Shown in pieces: positions 32,401 through 40,433 of a stretch of 47,596 nucleotides of DNA. The DNA comes from JBAZOJ01 sp041648755. GTDB taxonomy: Bacteria; Planctomycetota; B143-G9. Position numbers and translations under genes: made by a program. The number at the start of each line of letters is the position of its first letter. The first letter of the stretch is position 1. The notes below the pieces were generated by a model. That model did not search any database. It saw only the letters and a program-made list of their open reading frames with translations, and was not told the DNA's origin. The stretch lies in NCBI GenBank assembly GCA_041648755.1, contig JBAZOJ010000003.1, positions 1 to 47,596 of the forward strand, in the 5' to 3' direction.

Positions 32401-34768
32401 GTTCTGAAGCGAGGTCAATCAGAACTGTCATGGCAACGTCGTAATTCTTGAGTTTCAGCGCTGCTTCGATTCGCAGTTGCTGCAGGTATACCCGCTCGGA
32501 AGGATGAATGACCACTGACAGTGCCTTCTCGATCAATTCCATCATGCGAGCAGGATTCTTGCCCGCTTCACTGTCTGCCAGCCGGCGATAGCAGACCGCC
32601 ATCCTTGAATGGATCCAATCGCGCAGCTTGTACCCGAAATAGCTCGCCCCCTCGCCTCCTTTGTCAAAAGCTGCCTTGAACAACTCGAGTGCAGCCGGGC
32701 CATCGCCCGAATTCATGGCATTTGTGGCCAGAAGGAAATCCGGAATCGGATCATCTGGATTCTTGAGGCGTCTGGATTCGATCAACGCCCGAAAAGCCTC
32801 GCTGTCAACAAAGCAGTACACCGCTTCGGGAGTTGCGCAGATGATGCGATCAGACAACGGGATGACACGCCCCAGATAGACGTTCGACATCCCCCCCAAG
32901 TTGAACCTCGTCTTCACCGCGCCATCGATGGAAGAGATGAATATGAGCCCGTTTACAACTGGAAGGATCAGATCGTCACCCGATATGGCCCCTACACCGG
33001 CAACTCTCTCCTTCACCGGCAGACGTCTTACAACCTGGCCATCGGAAAACCGGAGCGCTACGACATCTCCGTTGCCCTTGAAGAAAGCCTCGTTGCCACG
33101 AAGCCCGATAAATGCCCTGAGAGATGCCCTGTCCGCGCTCCAGAGGACGCGCCCGGTGTTACAGGATAGCCCGAGCACCTTGGCAGAGTCGCACGGGCTG
33201 AGAATGGCAACATCGCAATCTCCCGCAATTACCGGGGGCTCAACAGGGAAGTTGGGTGTGATGGTGGGATAGGTCGTAACCCACAGAGGACTCCCGTCAG
33301 CGGCATTAAGGGAACAAGCAACCCCGTTGTAGCAGACAAAGAGCCGACCATTGGAGTAGGCCGGTATTACCGATACCGAAAGGCGCGCGGCAGCACCTGT
33401 GACGGCGAAGCTGAACAACTGTGTCATCCACTGGATCTTGCCGGTGCCGGGGTCAATCGAGATCCCCCAGGCATCGCCAATACCACCCGTGTAGATGCCA
33501 ACAAGAAACACTTGCCCCGGGAGCGCCAGTGGAACACTCACAAAGGACATCCCTGCGAGCACTTTTGCAGCTTGCGCGTCATTCCCGCTGTCAAACCGGA
33601 CGGAGATATCCTCAAAGAGCGCGTCAGCACCTTCGATGCGATACGCCCCGATTTGTATTGGCGTCGAAAACGCGTTCGTGTTTCTGGCGTACTGATTGCA
33701 GTACAGTGCGCCTCTGAAAGCGGAAGCTGAAAGAGCCTCTGCAAAATCCCCAACCGGCGGACCGTATGACTGCTCCATGTTCGAGCCCACGGGATACCTG
33801 TGCAAGTAGAATCCGTTCTCCATGTCCCGGGAGTAGATAGCTGACCCGTCCGAACAGAATATCCTTCCCGATACGACAATTGGACGAAGAGATACTAAGT
33901 CGCGCGAATTCTCAGCGTTGAGGAAGGGAACGTACTCCTCTTCCACCGCGGTTCCAGGGGCGACAGGCCTTGGGGCCACCGGTGCACTCCACAGCAACGT
34001 CGGATGGCGAACTGAAGTCTTCTGGGAGCCGAAACCGGACGGAGCCCCACAAGGATAGGGCCTTTCCGAGAGATCAGGCGGAGGCACTTCGCTTGCGAGC
34101 TTCCCAATGAACGAAGATAGCTTCCCACCTGCAAACTCCGCGTCAGTGAGCCCGAGTTTTGCGAGTCTCTCAACCATAGCGGACAGGGACGCTGAGTCTT
34201 CAGTTCCCCTGTAGCACCTTGCGAGAAGAGCGAACGCTCCCACTTTGTCAGGAACCTCCGCAGGGAAGCGGGAAAAAGCAGTCTCCAGAAGATATGCTGC
34301 AAGCTTGAACCTTCCTGCGTTAGCGTGGAATGATGCGAGTCGCTCGAGAGCATCCGGAGCGTAGGATGAAAAGGGGAAAGCCCAGGCCAAGGCCTCAGCT
34401 TGTGTCAAATCACCAGAGATATAGCCTTCTCTGAGCTTGGCCGCGGGAGGATCGTATTGATCCCTGAATGCCCTGATCCCTTCGGGACCGAGTGACATGA
34501 ACTCGGTAACCACGGTTTCCTCAAGTGGCGCGTAGTTGTTTCGGTCTGCGGGGATAAGGGTACGCCTGTATGCGGAAAGCAGCGATTGGCAGGCAGTTGC
34601 AGCAGCAGAGAAGTCGTGTGCCCGGATTGAAGCGCGCAAACTCTCCAGTAAGCGAATCGCCTTTTCCGGCGCCGCATTGATAAAGACCTCGTTGTTGTCC
34701 TTTTCCTCCGCGAAGGCTGACACCAGGAGGCCTGCAAAGAGAACCGCTATTGCGATCTTGAGGCGCAT
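29438..34768 (-). CDS. Giant secreted protein: helical repeats, two PQQ-like propellers, PDZ domain, CBM9-like end
   Basis: The 1776-residue protein begins with a signal peptide (MRLKIAIAVLFAGLLVSAFA-EE). Order of regions: TPR-like helices (about 30-230), a PQQ/BamB-like beta-propeller (about 265-680), and a second helical region (about 690-980). A PDZ domain follows (about 1036-1116; GMPAEAAGIAVGDVIVEFNG), then a second propeller (about 1125-1500) and a CBM9/DOMON-like beta domain (about 1550-1776; CDGNFDDWPDGEW, MYIAVEVRDDV). Such a mix suggests a periplasmic or outer-surface scaffold that binds protein C-termini (PDZ) and perhaps glycans. It overlaps the next gene by 4 bases. It is likely part of one complex with the three downstream products and the secretin upstream; that is inference. 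Confidence 0.85.
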   Translation of the reverse strand: MRLKIAIAVLFAGLLVSAFAEEKDNNEVFINAAPEKAIRLLESLRASIRAHDFSAAATACQSLLSAYRRTLIPADRNNYAPLEETVVTEFMSLGPEGIRAFRDQYDPPAAKLREGYISGDLTQAEALAWAFPFSSYAPDALERLASFHANAGRFKLAAYLLETAFSRFPAEVPDKVGAFALLARCYRGTEDSASLSAMVERLAKLGLTDAEFAGGKLSSFIGKLASEVPPPDLSERPYPCGAPSGFGSQKTSVRHPTLLWSAPVAPRPVAPGTAVEEEYVPFLNAENSRDLVSLRPIVVSGRIFCSDGSAIYSRDMENGFYLHRYPVGSNMEQSYGPPVGDFAEALSASAFRGALYCNQYARNTNAFSTPIQIGAYRIEGADALFEDISVRFDSGNDAQAAKVLAGMSFVSVPLALPGQVFLVGIYTGGIGDAWGISIDPGTGKIQWMTQLFSFAVTGAAARLSVSVIPAYSNGRLFVCYNGVACSLNAADGSPLWVTTYPTITPNFPVEPPVIAGDCDVAILSPCDSAKVLGLSCNTGRVLWSADRASLRAFIGLRGNEAFFKGNGDVVALRFSDGQVVRRLPVKERVAGVGAISGDDLILPVVNGLIFISSIDGAVKTRFNLGGMSNVYLGRVIPLSDRIICATPEAVYCFVDSEAFRALIESRRLKNPDDPIPDFLLATNAMNSGDGPAALELFKAAFDKGGEGASYFGYKLRDWIHSRMAVCYRRLADSEAGKNPARMMELIEKALSVVIHPSERVYLQQLRIEAALKLKNYDVAMTVLIDLASEQPNESVVAEDRLISILGAELGYKGGQPSDSLRRLCLDCLDFVAASTPDRIAPFIAAGDELAAKALAGDVKAAARVMAGFFFTAASAKVASFYSISIIEGRNLPGSETVVLDDSKFYPIPRCPELLVARAVLLKARSPAMAENLALAALEFPDRKIVVGGREELLSDIVFGAFPMLAAPARSTKKTDFKQGLAKVWEQTIADDNTFFYSVSPIAAQDGVIATIGKRDAVARISPDQGVVWSNEPDLRSMIGVTLSSYNNPPGSMVVTLLPGMPAEAAGIAVGDVIVEFNGEAVTGYMSLVSAISRIPPSTNVTVKVFRGGEYLTLRIKTTARTGENDMTDRVKGIFELDDETFVVLRTTVAGTGLYFEAFTKDKGVRKWRRDFPEAGYSSEIFRTGNLVGLFCASYMDGVPAKLLVVDITNGEFFSMNLSVGAYSGTVIGIFGGRVVISESTKSNSVYVFDCITGTRLLSATEASYNVIRGGGGRYFVMSGQNWFRVGDLLMAQITPTKTISSPVALYKDRFLTRQVGRIAQMTLRSLASPDTAIFSPPFPECAMMNSVYTYGSEAFVQNSESLFGASSGYFALLTKMDLTSGELKWQRATPYGSYLQSGDLRDGYFSASYFGQAGNFRGSIVYDATDGSMVFVRSGDDRMNFRAGVAGGYVILKDGGALTLYGPATPKAREALSAAANALGQAADPDTNEAARLCEDLLNARMFAECLLLCDALLSKGPGGAGEDRLAGYRGWAKEQLSLPRPLGNAVPSQGIKCDGNFDDWPDGEWADFGEHAAASAFGPWDFPSGAADLSARYRVSASPDAMYIAVEVRDDVLLPMELDVHENAPSDHIEIIACGGAFPGDYPSSFVSLTCGPSTRGKSISSQFFQGRIDPETAARIAGLQILAGFSRDAARGVSRYEVKIPSAYFTIGAGFGYFDPLSPSVLLNILVCDRDATTDNFKMKYLELAPTFNPHLYSHLRFSLFPKVSIPRLPEGWK

Positions 34769-34790
34769 TAATTCCCCACCATTTGACAGC

Positions 34791-34825
34791 GAGAGGTGCT
34801 GAGGGTATTCCCCGCAGCACCTCTC
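34791..34825 (-). other. Intergenic hairpin between two minus-strand genes
   Basis: An 11-bp perfect stem (GAGAGGTGCTG/CAGCACCTCTC) with an inner GGG/CCC pairing lies in the 75-base gap. On the minus strand no T tract follows, so termination is uncertain. It may instead protect the upstream mRNA end or lower expression of the giant gene. Confidence 0.55.
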
Positions 34826-34843
34826 TGCGTTTGTTTCATTCGG

Positions 34844-35755
34844 TCAGCGGCGCGGCGAACGTCTTGCCGACGAACGGCTTGGCGGATCGCTCTGCCTGCC
34901 GCCTCTGCCGGAAGAACGCTTAGCGCCACGTCCATCGTCATAGTCGTCGTCGTAGTCATCGTCCACGTATTCTTCCTCATGCATGTTAGCCAGTCTGCGC
35001 TTGCGCTCCTTCTCCTTCTTCTGCTCATTCGCAAAGAAGAACAGGCCGCCTCCGATAAGCATTGCAAGAAGCACCAGCAGGAGGATTACGAGACCGGCGC
35101 TTGAGACCTTCCCGACATGCAGCGAGTAAGTGAAGTCCTTGCTAAGTTTTGCCACGGACGAATAAGCATCCTCGTTGCCAACCGCAAGCATGACAAAGAA
35201 CTTCTGTGTTTCGGGATCCAGAAGGCCGCGCACCATCGCCTGCAACTGGATGACCTTGGGGATTACCTGAACGGGCTTCTTCTTCGCACCCGGGTCTGTT
35301 TCTGCCGGAGCGTCGAGAAGCTGGACGACCTTGAATTCGTAGGAGTACACTTGGTAGCCGCTATCAAGAAAGACCGGCGGGCCGGGATCGCCTGCGTCCT
35401 CGGGAGAATTCCATTTGACGGTCTTGTCAGGATAAATGGCAACCAACTGTTTGATCTGCTCGAGGGCGAAGTTCTTCAGGTTGTCCTTCTGGTCTCCCGA
35501 TTGCTTCCAGAAAAGCATGTGCATGAACAGCACCTTGCCATTGTGCTCATCGATGGCATAGTGGAAAGTGCTTGAGTTCACCGCTTGGGCAGATGGCCAT
35601 AGGTTGCCGTTGAGGATGGGCAGCCGCATCGTCAGGTCATGTTCCGTTCTGTAGGTCAATTCCTGTTCCAGACCCAGCACGAATTGCTCGCCCTGCGCCA
35701 TGCTTGGCGAAAGCAGGAAGGCAACCACGAAGAACAGCAAAAGCAGCTTTTTCAC
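34844..35755 (-). CDS. Exported protein with one C-terminal membrane helix and a charged cytoplasmic tail
   Basis: The 303-residue protein has a signal peptide (after GTG: KKLLLLFFVVAFLLSPSMAQ) and an extracytoplasmic domain of about 200 residues. A membrane helix (about 228-248, AGLVILLLVLLAMLIGGGLFF) and a basic stop-transfer segment (NEQKKEKERKRR) come next. The tail has an acidic patch (EEEYVDDDYDDDYDDG) followed by an Arg/Ser/Gly-rich end. The GTG start at 35755 follows GGGAGAGAGAGAC; an earlier in-frame start at 35809 would spoil the signal peptide. It lies 63 bases after the secretin gene. I do not recognise the family; a link between envelope and cytoplasm is inferred. Confidence 0.78.
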   Translation of the reverse strand: MKKLLLLFFVVAFLLSPSMAQGEQFVLGLEQELTYRTEHDLTMRLPILNGNLWPSAQAVNSSTFHYAIDEHNGKVLFMHMLFWKQSGDQKDNLKNFALEQIKQLVAIYPDKTVKWNSPEDAGDPGPPVFLDSGYQVYSYEFKVVQLLDAPAETDPGAKKKPVQVIPKVIQLQAMVRGLLDPETQKFFVMLAVGNEDAYSSVAKLSKDFTYSLHVGKVSSAGLVILLLVLLAMLIGGGLFFFANEQKKEKERKRRLANMHEEEYVDDDYDDDYDDGRGAKRSSGRGGRQSDPPSRSSARRSPRR

Positions 35756-35818
35756 GTCTCTCTCTCCCTGTAGTGAAAGCCCAATTTTAGGGCTCTGTGC
35801 ACAACACAAAACGTTTTT

Positions 35819-37426
35819 CTACTTAACAGCGTTGACCGTCAGGATGAAGACCAACTCCGTCTTAACCCTCACCCTCTGCTTCGAGGAGAACAGCAGGTTG
35901 ATCACCGGCACATCTCCAAGCCCGGGCACTTTCTTCCGTGTCGTCACATCCTTCTCACGGAAAAGCCCGCCAACAACCAAGGTCTGTCCGTCTTTCATCC
36001 GGACGACCGTTGAAAGACTCCGATTTGCCAGAATAGGCATGTTGTCCGGCTGGCTGAAACCAACGACCTCGTTGTATTGCAGCCGCAGAACGCACTGCAC
36101 CTGATTGCCGTTAAGGATGCTGGGCGTGACATTCAGGCTGATGCCCGTATCAATGCTGCGCAGGTAGTAGCCGGGATACTCGTTCGTGGTTGTGGATGTC
36201 TCCTTGGACGAATCCGTATTGGTCTTCTCGTACTTCGATGTGTTGCCCGAAGTGCCGGATGGCAGGATGTAGTTGTACGTCTCGCCGACCCGGAAGTCGG
36301 CGTTCTCGTTGTTTAGAGCCAATGCTCGTGGCGAAGCCAGGACATTTGCCACGCCCTTTGAGACAGCCCAGTTGAGGACCCCGAGGAATTCCTTCAGGTC
36401 ATCACCGGTACCATGGCTGATTGCGGCGGAAATTCCGTCGATATCGAAGTTGCTGGTCAGTGGTTGTGCTCCGCCCGATATCACCATCTTGTCGGGAAAG
36501 GACCGCTTGAATGTACTTATGAAGCCCCGCGATTCGTCGCCGGTAAGTGTGACCTCGATGACCTTGGCCGAGATCTCAACCTGCGGGATCGGTTGGTCAA
36601 AGACCAGAATGCTCTCCGCGATTGACCGGACAAACTTGACGTAGTCAGTGATGATCAGCAGCCCCTGGTTATCGTCGAAGTCCATGGTCCCCCAGACCGA
36701 GAGCTTGCTGAAGAACAAATTCCTCGCGACGGACGGGCGCATATTCTTCAAGGGATAGAAGAACGTGACGAATGCGTCTTCCGGAAGCCCGTTCAACGCG
36801 GCGAGCTGCTGCTTGAGGGTGCTGGAAGCCTGAACGAGGTCGGTAGGAACCGGATCCTCGAAGTCGTCGGGGGTAAGCTCCAGCACATTTGCCGTGAGTT
36901 GCGTCGGCTCAACGATGTTCTTCGCTGGCTCTTCGAGGATGATCTTGAAGCTGATTGTCATCACTGATGTATCGCTCTTGTCAAGGGGTACCCGAACCAG
37001 CGATATCTTCCGTTGCGCACTGACCGTCATCTCAAGGCTGAAAATCTCTGCATTCGAAAGGGTGTGCCGTATGTCCGGGTTCACGAACGAGCCCACGATG
37101 TTGTGTATCTCTATGGCCGTGTTTTCGACGGTGAATGTCTTCTCGGTGAAGATTCCTCCCGACAGGCCATCGACGATTATCTTGCGGACCTTGCCGTCGG
37201 ACTCGGCAGTAGTGATTACAACTTTGTCCTCATCGAACTTGCCGAAGCGCCCGTCCTGAATGTCCTCTTCCACAGATAGATCGATCTGGTAAGTGTTGGT
37301 GTCGATTACCTTGTGTGACAGCCCCTTCACCTCACCGACCCAAATCTTGTTGGCGGCAAGGGAATACGCTCCGAATCCGGCGACCAGGATAACCGCAAAG
37401 ACCAGCGACAGCGTTGTTTTTCTCAT
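35819..37426 (-). CDS. Secretin-domain outer-membrane protein
   Basis: The 535-residue protein has a signal peptide (TTLSLVFAVILVAGFGAYSLA-AN) and a unique N-terminal region of about 190 residues. An N1-like KH domain follows (about 215-275; VTFFYPLKNMRP with LLIITDYVKFVRSI), and then the C-terminal secretin homology region. That region is marked by QVEISAKVIEV, SPRALALNNENADFRVGE, GISLNVTPSIL, STVVRMKDGQTLVVGGL and KVPGLGDVPVINLLF. Secretins form large outer-membrane gates for type II/III systems, type IV pili or phage release. No ATPase, pilin or inner-membrane platform gene is present, so this is an orphan. GGGGGAGG lies before the start, and a lipoprotein gene sits 13 bases upstream. Confidence 0.9.
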   Translation of the reverse strand: MRKTTLSLVFAVILVAGFGAYSLAANKIWVGEVKGLSHKVIDTNTYQIDLSVEEDIQDGRFGKFDEDKVVITTAESDGKVRKIIVDGLSGGIFTEKTFTVENTAIEIHNIVGSFVNPDIRHTLSNAEIFSLEMTVSAQRKISLVRVPLDKSDTSVMTISFKIILEEPAKNIVEPTQLTANVLELTPDDFEDPVPTDLVQASSTLKQQLAALNGLPEDAFVTFFYPLKNMRPSVARNLFFSKLSVWGTMDFDDNQGLLIITDYVKFVRSIAESILVFDQPIPQVEISAKVIEVTLTGDESRGFISTFKRSFPDKMVISGGAQPLTSNFDIDGISAAISHGTGDDLKEFLGVLNWAVSKGVANVLASPRALALNNENADFRVGETYNYILPSGTSGNTSKYEKTNTDSSKETSTTTNEYPGYYLRSIDTGISLNVTPSILNGNQVQCVLRLQYNEVVGFSQPDNMPILANRSLSTVVRMKDGQTLVVGGLFREKDVTTRKKVPGLGDVPVINLLFSSKQRVRVKTELVFILTVNAVK

Positions 37427-37439
37427 CGTTGGCCTCCCC

Positions 37440-37958
37440 CTATCTCATCGTCGCTTTGAAGACCCATCGCACCTGAGCGGGGGTTTTCGGAAGGTAAACG
37501 TCCATCAGGTAATGCTCGCCTGCGGACAGGTAGGGCAGATCCTTTCTGGCAGAACTCATCTTGCCGACATCGTCGTACGAGAAAACGTATACGTTGATTG
37601 TTCCTCCGACCTTGGTGTCGTTGAAGATCAGGAGCCGCAGAAGATACTGGTTGCCCAAATCGGTCTTGGTCAGCGCCTTCAGGATGATGCCTGCGTCCTC
37701 TGCCCGGTTCTCGGTGAGTTCGTTTACCTCGGCAACCTTGGTCTTTCCACGCTCGTCGGGGTGCATCACGAAAATTACGTTCGGCTGCTGTCCCGGATCG
37801 GCCTTCTCAGGCTCGACCTTGTCCTTGTCAAATATCAGCACTTCCGGAGCGGAGTTCATGTCGAGCATGGAGCCCACAGCCTTGGGGGGATCTTCCTTGG
37901 CGCAACCTGATAACAGGAAGAACGCCGCGATGGCCGTTAAGAACAGACAGAGTCTCAT
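37440..37958 (-). CDS. Small lipoprotein, possible secretin partner
   Basis: The 172-residue protein has a textbook lipobox LLSGC (Cys19). The mature part has no recognised domain: NVIFVMHPDERGKTKVAEVNEL in the middle and GEHYLMDVYLPKTPAQVRWVFKATMR at the end suggest a compact beta protein. It overlaps glyA by 4 bases and is followed after 13 bases by the secretin gene. Secretins often need a small pilotin lipoprotein; the position fits but sequence similarity to known pilotins is not visible to me. Confidence 0.8.
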   Translation of the reverse strand: MRLCLFLTAIAAFFLLSGCAKEDPPKAVGSMLDMNSAPEVLIFDKDKVEPEKADPGQQPNVIFVMHPDERGKTKVAEVNELTENRAEDAGIILKALTKTDLGNQYLLRLLIFNDTKVGGTINVYVFSYDDVGKMSSARKDLPYLSAGEHYLMDVYLPKTPAQVRWVFKATMR

Positions 37959-39217
37959 CTTTCCACCTCAACTCCAGGATAGAGAGGGAACCTGGCGCAC
38001 AGTTCCTGAACTTCTGATCGAACTACGAGGTGCTTCTTCATCGCTGTGGGCTCTGACAGCACGCGGTCAATTATGTCAGCAATGATGTCCATTTCCGCTT
38101 CCATCATCCCGCGGCTGGTTACGCATGGAGTCCCAACGCGGATGCCGGAAGAGACCTGCGGAGGTTTGTCGTCAAATGGTATGAGGTTCTTGTTGACCGT
38201 AATGCCGACACTTTCAAGCAGGTTCGAGGCGTCCCTGCCCGTCAAGTTCTTCGAACGCAAGTCGACGGAAAACTGATGGTTGTCGGTTCCACCGGAAACG
38301 ATCCGGTATCCTCTGCTCTGTAGCTGCCCGGAAAGCCGTTTGGAATTCGCGACAATGTTCGCGGCGTATCGGGCAAACGCCGGTTGGGAAGCCTCTTTGA
38401 AGGCAACCGCCTTTGCGGCGATCAGATGCATCAACGGTCCCCCCTGGATGCCGGGAAATACCGAGCGATCCAAGGCCTTTCCCAGGGCTTCCTTGGCCAG
38501 TATGAAGCCTCCCCGCGGACCGCGGAGGGTCTTATGCGTGGTCGATGATATGTAGTCTGCATACGGCACAGGAGAAGGATGAACGCCACCCGCCACGAGC
38601 CCTGCAACGTGAGCCATGTCGACCAGCAATTTTGCGCCGCACTCCGCTGCAATATCAGCAAAAGCCTTGAAGTCAATGATTCTGCTGTACGAGCTTGCTC
38701 CCGCGATAATGAGCTGCGGATGCTCCTTCAGTGCGAGATCACGAACCGCGTCCATGTCGATCAGTTCTGTCTCCGGGCGGACGCCGTACGCAACGATAGT
38801 GTAATTCCGACCTGAGTAGTTGAGGGGGTGACCGTGGGAAAGGTGGCCGCCATGCGCAAGGTTCATGGACAGAATCTTCGCGCCATTTTCGATAGCAGCG
38901 GCGCAGATGGCCATATTTGCCTGAGTGCCGGAATGTGGCTGGACGTTGGCATAGGGCGCATCGAACAGATGCTTGCACCTTTGGATGGCGAGATTCTCCA
39001 CATCGTCCACATCCTTGCACCCGCTGTAGTAGCGCGCTCCGGGATAGCCTTCAGCATACTTGTTGGTCAACACGCTTCCCGCAGCGGCAAGCACGGCAGC
39101 GGAGACCACGTTCTCGGAGGCGATCAACTCTATTTGAGTGCGCTGGCGGGCAAGTTCGCCCATAACAGCTTGGTAAATCGCAGGATCTGCTTCAGCAAGC
39201 GGTCGTAGTCCGGACAT
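37955..39217 (-). CDS. glyA: Serine hydroxymethyltransferase
   Basis: The 420-residue PLP enzyme converts serine and tetrahydrofolate to glycine and 5,10-methylene-THF. It has RQRTQIELIASENVVS, TNKYAEGYPGARYYSGC, NVQPHSGTQAN, VDMAHVAGLVAGG and STTHKTLRGPRGG, with Lys229 as the likely PLP lysine. NLIPFDDKPP and GIRVGTPCVTSRGM close the protein. Length and motifs are normal. It lies 27 bases after folC, so two folate genes are adjacent, and overlaps the following lipoprotein by 4 bases. Confidence 0.97.
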   Translation of the reverse strand: MSGLRPLAEADPAIYQAVMGELARQRTQIELIASENVVSAAVLAAAGSVLTNKYAEGYPGARYYSGCKDVDDVENLAIQRCKHLFDAPYANVQPHSGTQANMAICAAAIENGAKILSMNLAHGGHLSHGHPLNYSGRNYTIVAYGVRPETELIDMDAVRDLALKEHPQLIIAGASSYSRIIDFKAFADIAAECGAKLLVDMAHVAGLVAGGVHPSPVPYADYISSTTHKTLRGPRGGFILAKEALGKALDRSVFPGIQGGPLMHLIAAKAVAFKEASQPAFARYAANIVANSKRLSGQLQSRGYRIVSGGTDNHQFSVDLRSKNLTGRDASNLLESVGITVNKNLIPFDDKPPQVSSGIRVGTPCVTSRGMMEAEMDIIADIIDRVLSEPTAMKKHLVVRSEVQELCARFPLYPGVEVER

Positions 39218-39244
39218 CTTGGCTCCTGTTGACGGTTTGTGAGA

Positions 39245-40426
39245 TTATAGGGATTTTGCGGAATCTTCGAACGGACGAATGCCAAGGCTGCCCATGGCTT
39301 GCCCTACGAGGTGGAAAGAGCCCGTTACAACGTAGTCTCCTGCCTGCTGCAATAACTCGATCGCCTGCTCCGGAGACAAAACCGAAACGCCAGGCATTCT
39401 CTGCATTTCGCCCGACATCGGCACAACGTAGGCCCGGCTTACGTGCGCAAGCAGCGGTTCAATCAATGTCATCGGATCGCGGGGAGGAGTGCACCCGAAT
39501 ATCAAAGTCGGCTTACCTGCAAAACGCTCCGCCAGCGCCTCAGAAAGAGAGGCAATTGACGCGACAGTGTGAGCTCCGTCAAACAGGATCCGGGAATTGC
39601 CAACATGTCGAAGGTCATTTCTCCCCGGTACGACAAGATCTGCCAGGTCGAGCTTTCCTTTTTTGACCGACAAGCGGGAAAGGAGCAAATCCGTGGCAGT
39701 TTCCGCCAGTCTCATGCATCCGGATGAAGGACGCATCCCAAGGGTGTTCACTGCGACCAGTTGCACGCCTCTTCCCGAGCACAAGCGCTCGACGGCCACA
39801 TGGCAGGGCGGCGGAAGGGACCCGCAGACCAACGTTGCGCCCCGCACAGCAATTCCGGCTTTTTCTATGGCGATTCCAGCAAGATCGTTACCCAATTGGG
39901 CAGTGTGCTCTTGCTCTACAAAGGTAAGTACGCATACGGGCGCCCCAAGGAAGCCGGTTGCATCATTCTCACCTCCGAGCCCGCACTCGATAACGGCGGC
40001 TTTCGCGTTGGCACGGGCGAAGATGAGCATCGCGGCAAGGGACATCGCGCCTGAATACGTCGGTCTGCCCGGGATATCAACGTCCACCGAGGCAATGCTC
40101 GACAGTGCTCCTTCGATATCCCTTTCGGATGACATCCTGAAGTCGAGCAGAGCCCGCTCTCGATCTGACACGAGATGAGGACTCATCGAAAGGCCTACGC
40201 GAAGGCCTGATGCTGCCAGCAACTTCGCGGCGTAGTACGCCGTCGTCCCCTTCCCTTTGCTCCCTGAGATATGGATTGCGGGAACGGCAGAATGTGGATT
40301 GCCAAGAGCTGCGGAAATCGCGGCAAAGAAGCGGCGAGGTCCCGAATCAAGGGGCTTCTGACGACGACGGTAGGGATCGAGAAAACCGGTTCTACGTTCG
40401 AGCCAATCTCTTCCTGCACCGCTCAT
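39245..40426 (-). CDS. folC: Folylpolyglutamate synthase/dihydrofolate synthase (FolC)
   Basis: The 393-residue Mur-ligase-type enzyme adds glutamate to folates. It has the P-loop GSKGKGTT (residues 54-62), SPHLVSDRERALLDF, the metal/ATP site IECGLGGENDAT and LTFVEQEHTAQLG. The C-terminal domain is marked by ILFDGAHTVASIASL and FGCTPPRDP. The sequence is on the short side for the family (usually about 420) but all core motifs are present. It starts 7 bases after the nucleotidyltransferase stop with no clear Shine-Dalgarno site, and glyA follows. Confidence 0.92.
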   Translation of the reverse strand: MSGAGRDWLERRTGFLDPYRRRQKPLDSGPRRFFAAISAALGNPHSAVPAIHISGSKGKGTTAYYAAKLLAASGLRVGLSMSPHLVSDRERALLDFRMSSERDIEGALSSIASVDVDIPGRPTYSGAMSLAAMLIFARANAKAAVIECGLGGENDATGFLGAPVCVLTFVEQEHTAQLGNDLAGIAIEKAGIAVRGATLVCGSLPPPCHVAVERLCSGRGVQLVAVNTLGMRPSSGCMRLAETATDLLLSRLSVKKGKLDLADLVVPGRNDLRHVGNSRILFDGAHTVASIASLSEALAERFAGKPTLIFGCTPPRDPMTLIEPLLAHVSRAYVVPMSGEMQRMPGVSVLSPEQAIELLQQAGDYVVTGSFHLVGQAMGSLGIRPFEDSAKSL

Positions 40427-40433
40427 GGGCAGA

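Noticed and set aside
34791..34825. Hairpin considered as a terminator between the acidic-tail protein and the giant gene.
   Set aside because: The stem is perfect, but there is no T tract on the minus strand; listed only as a hairpin.
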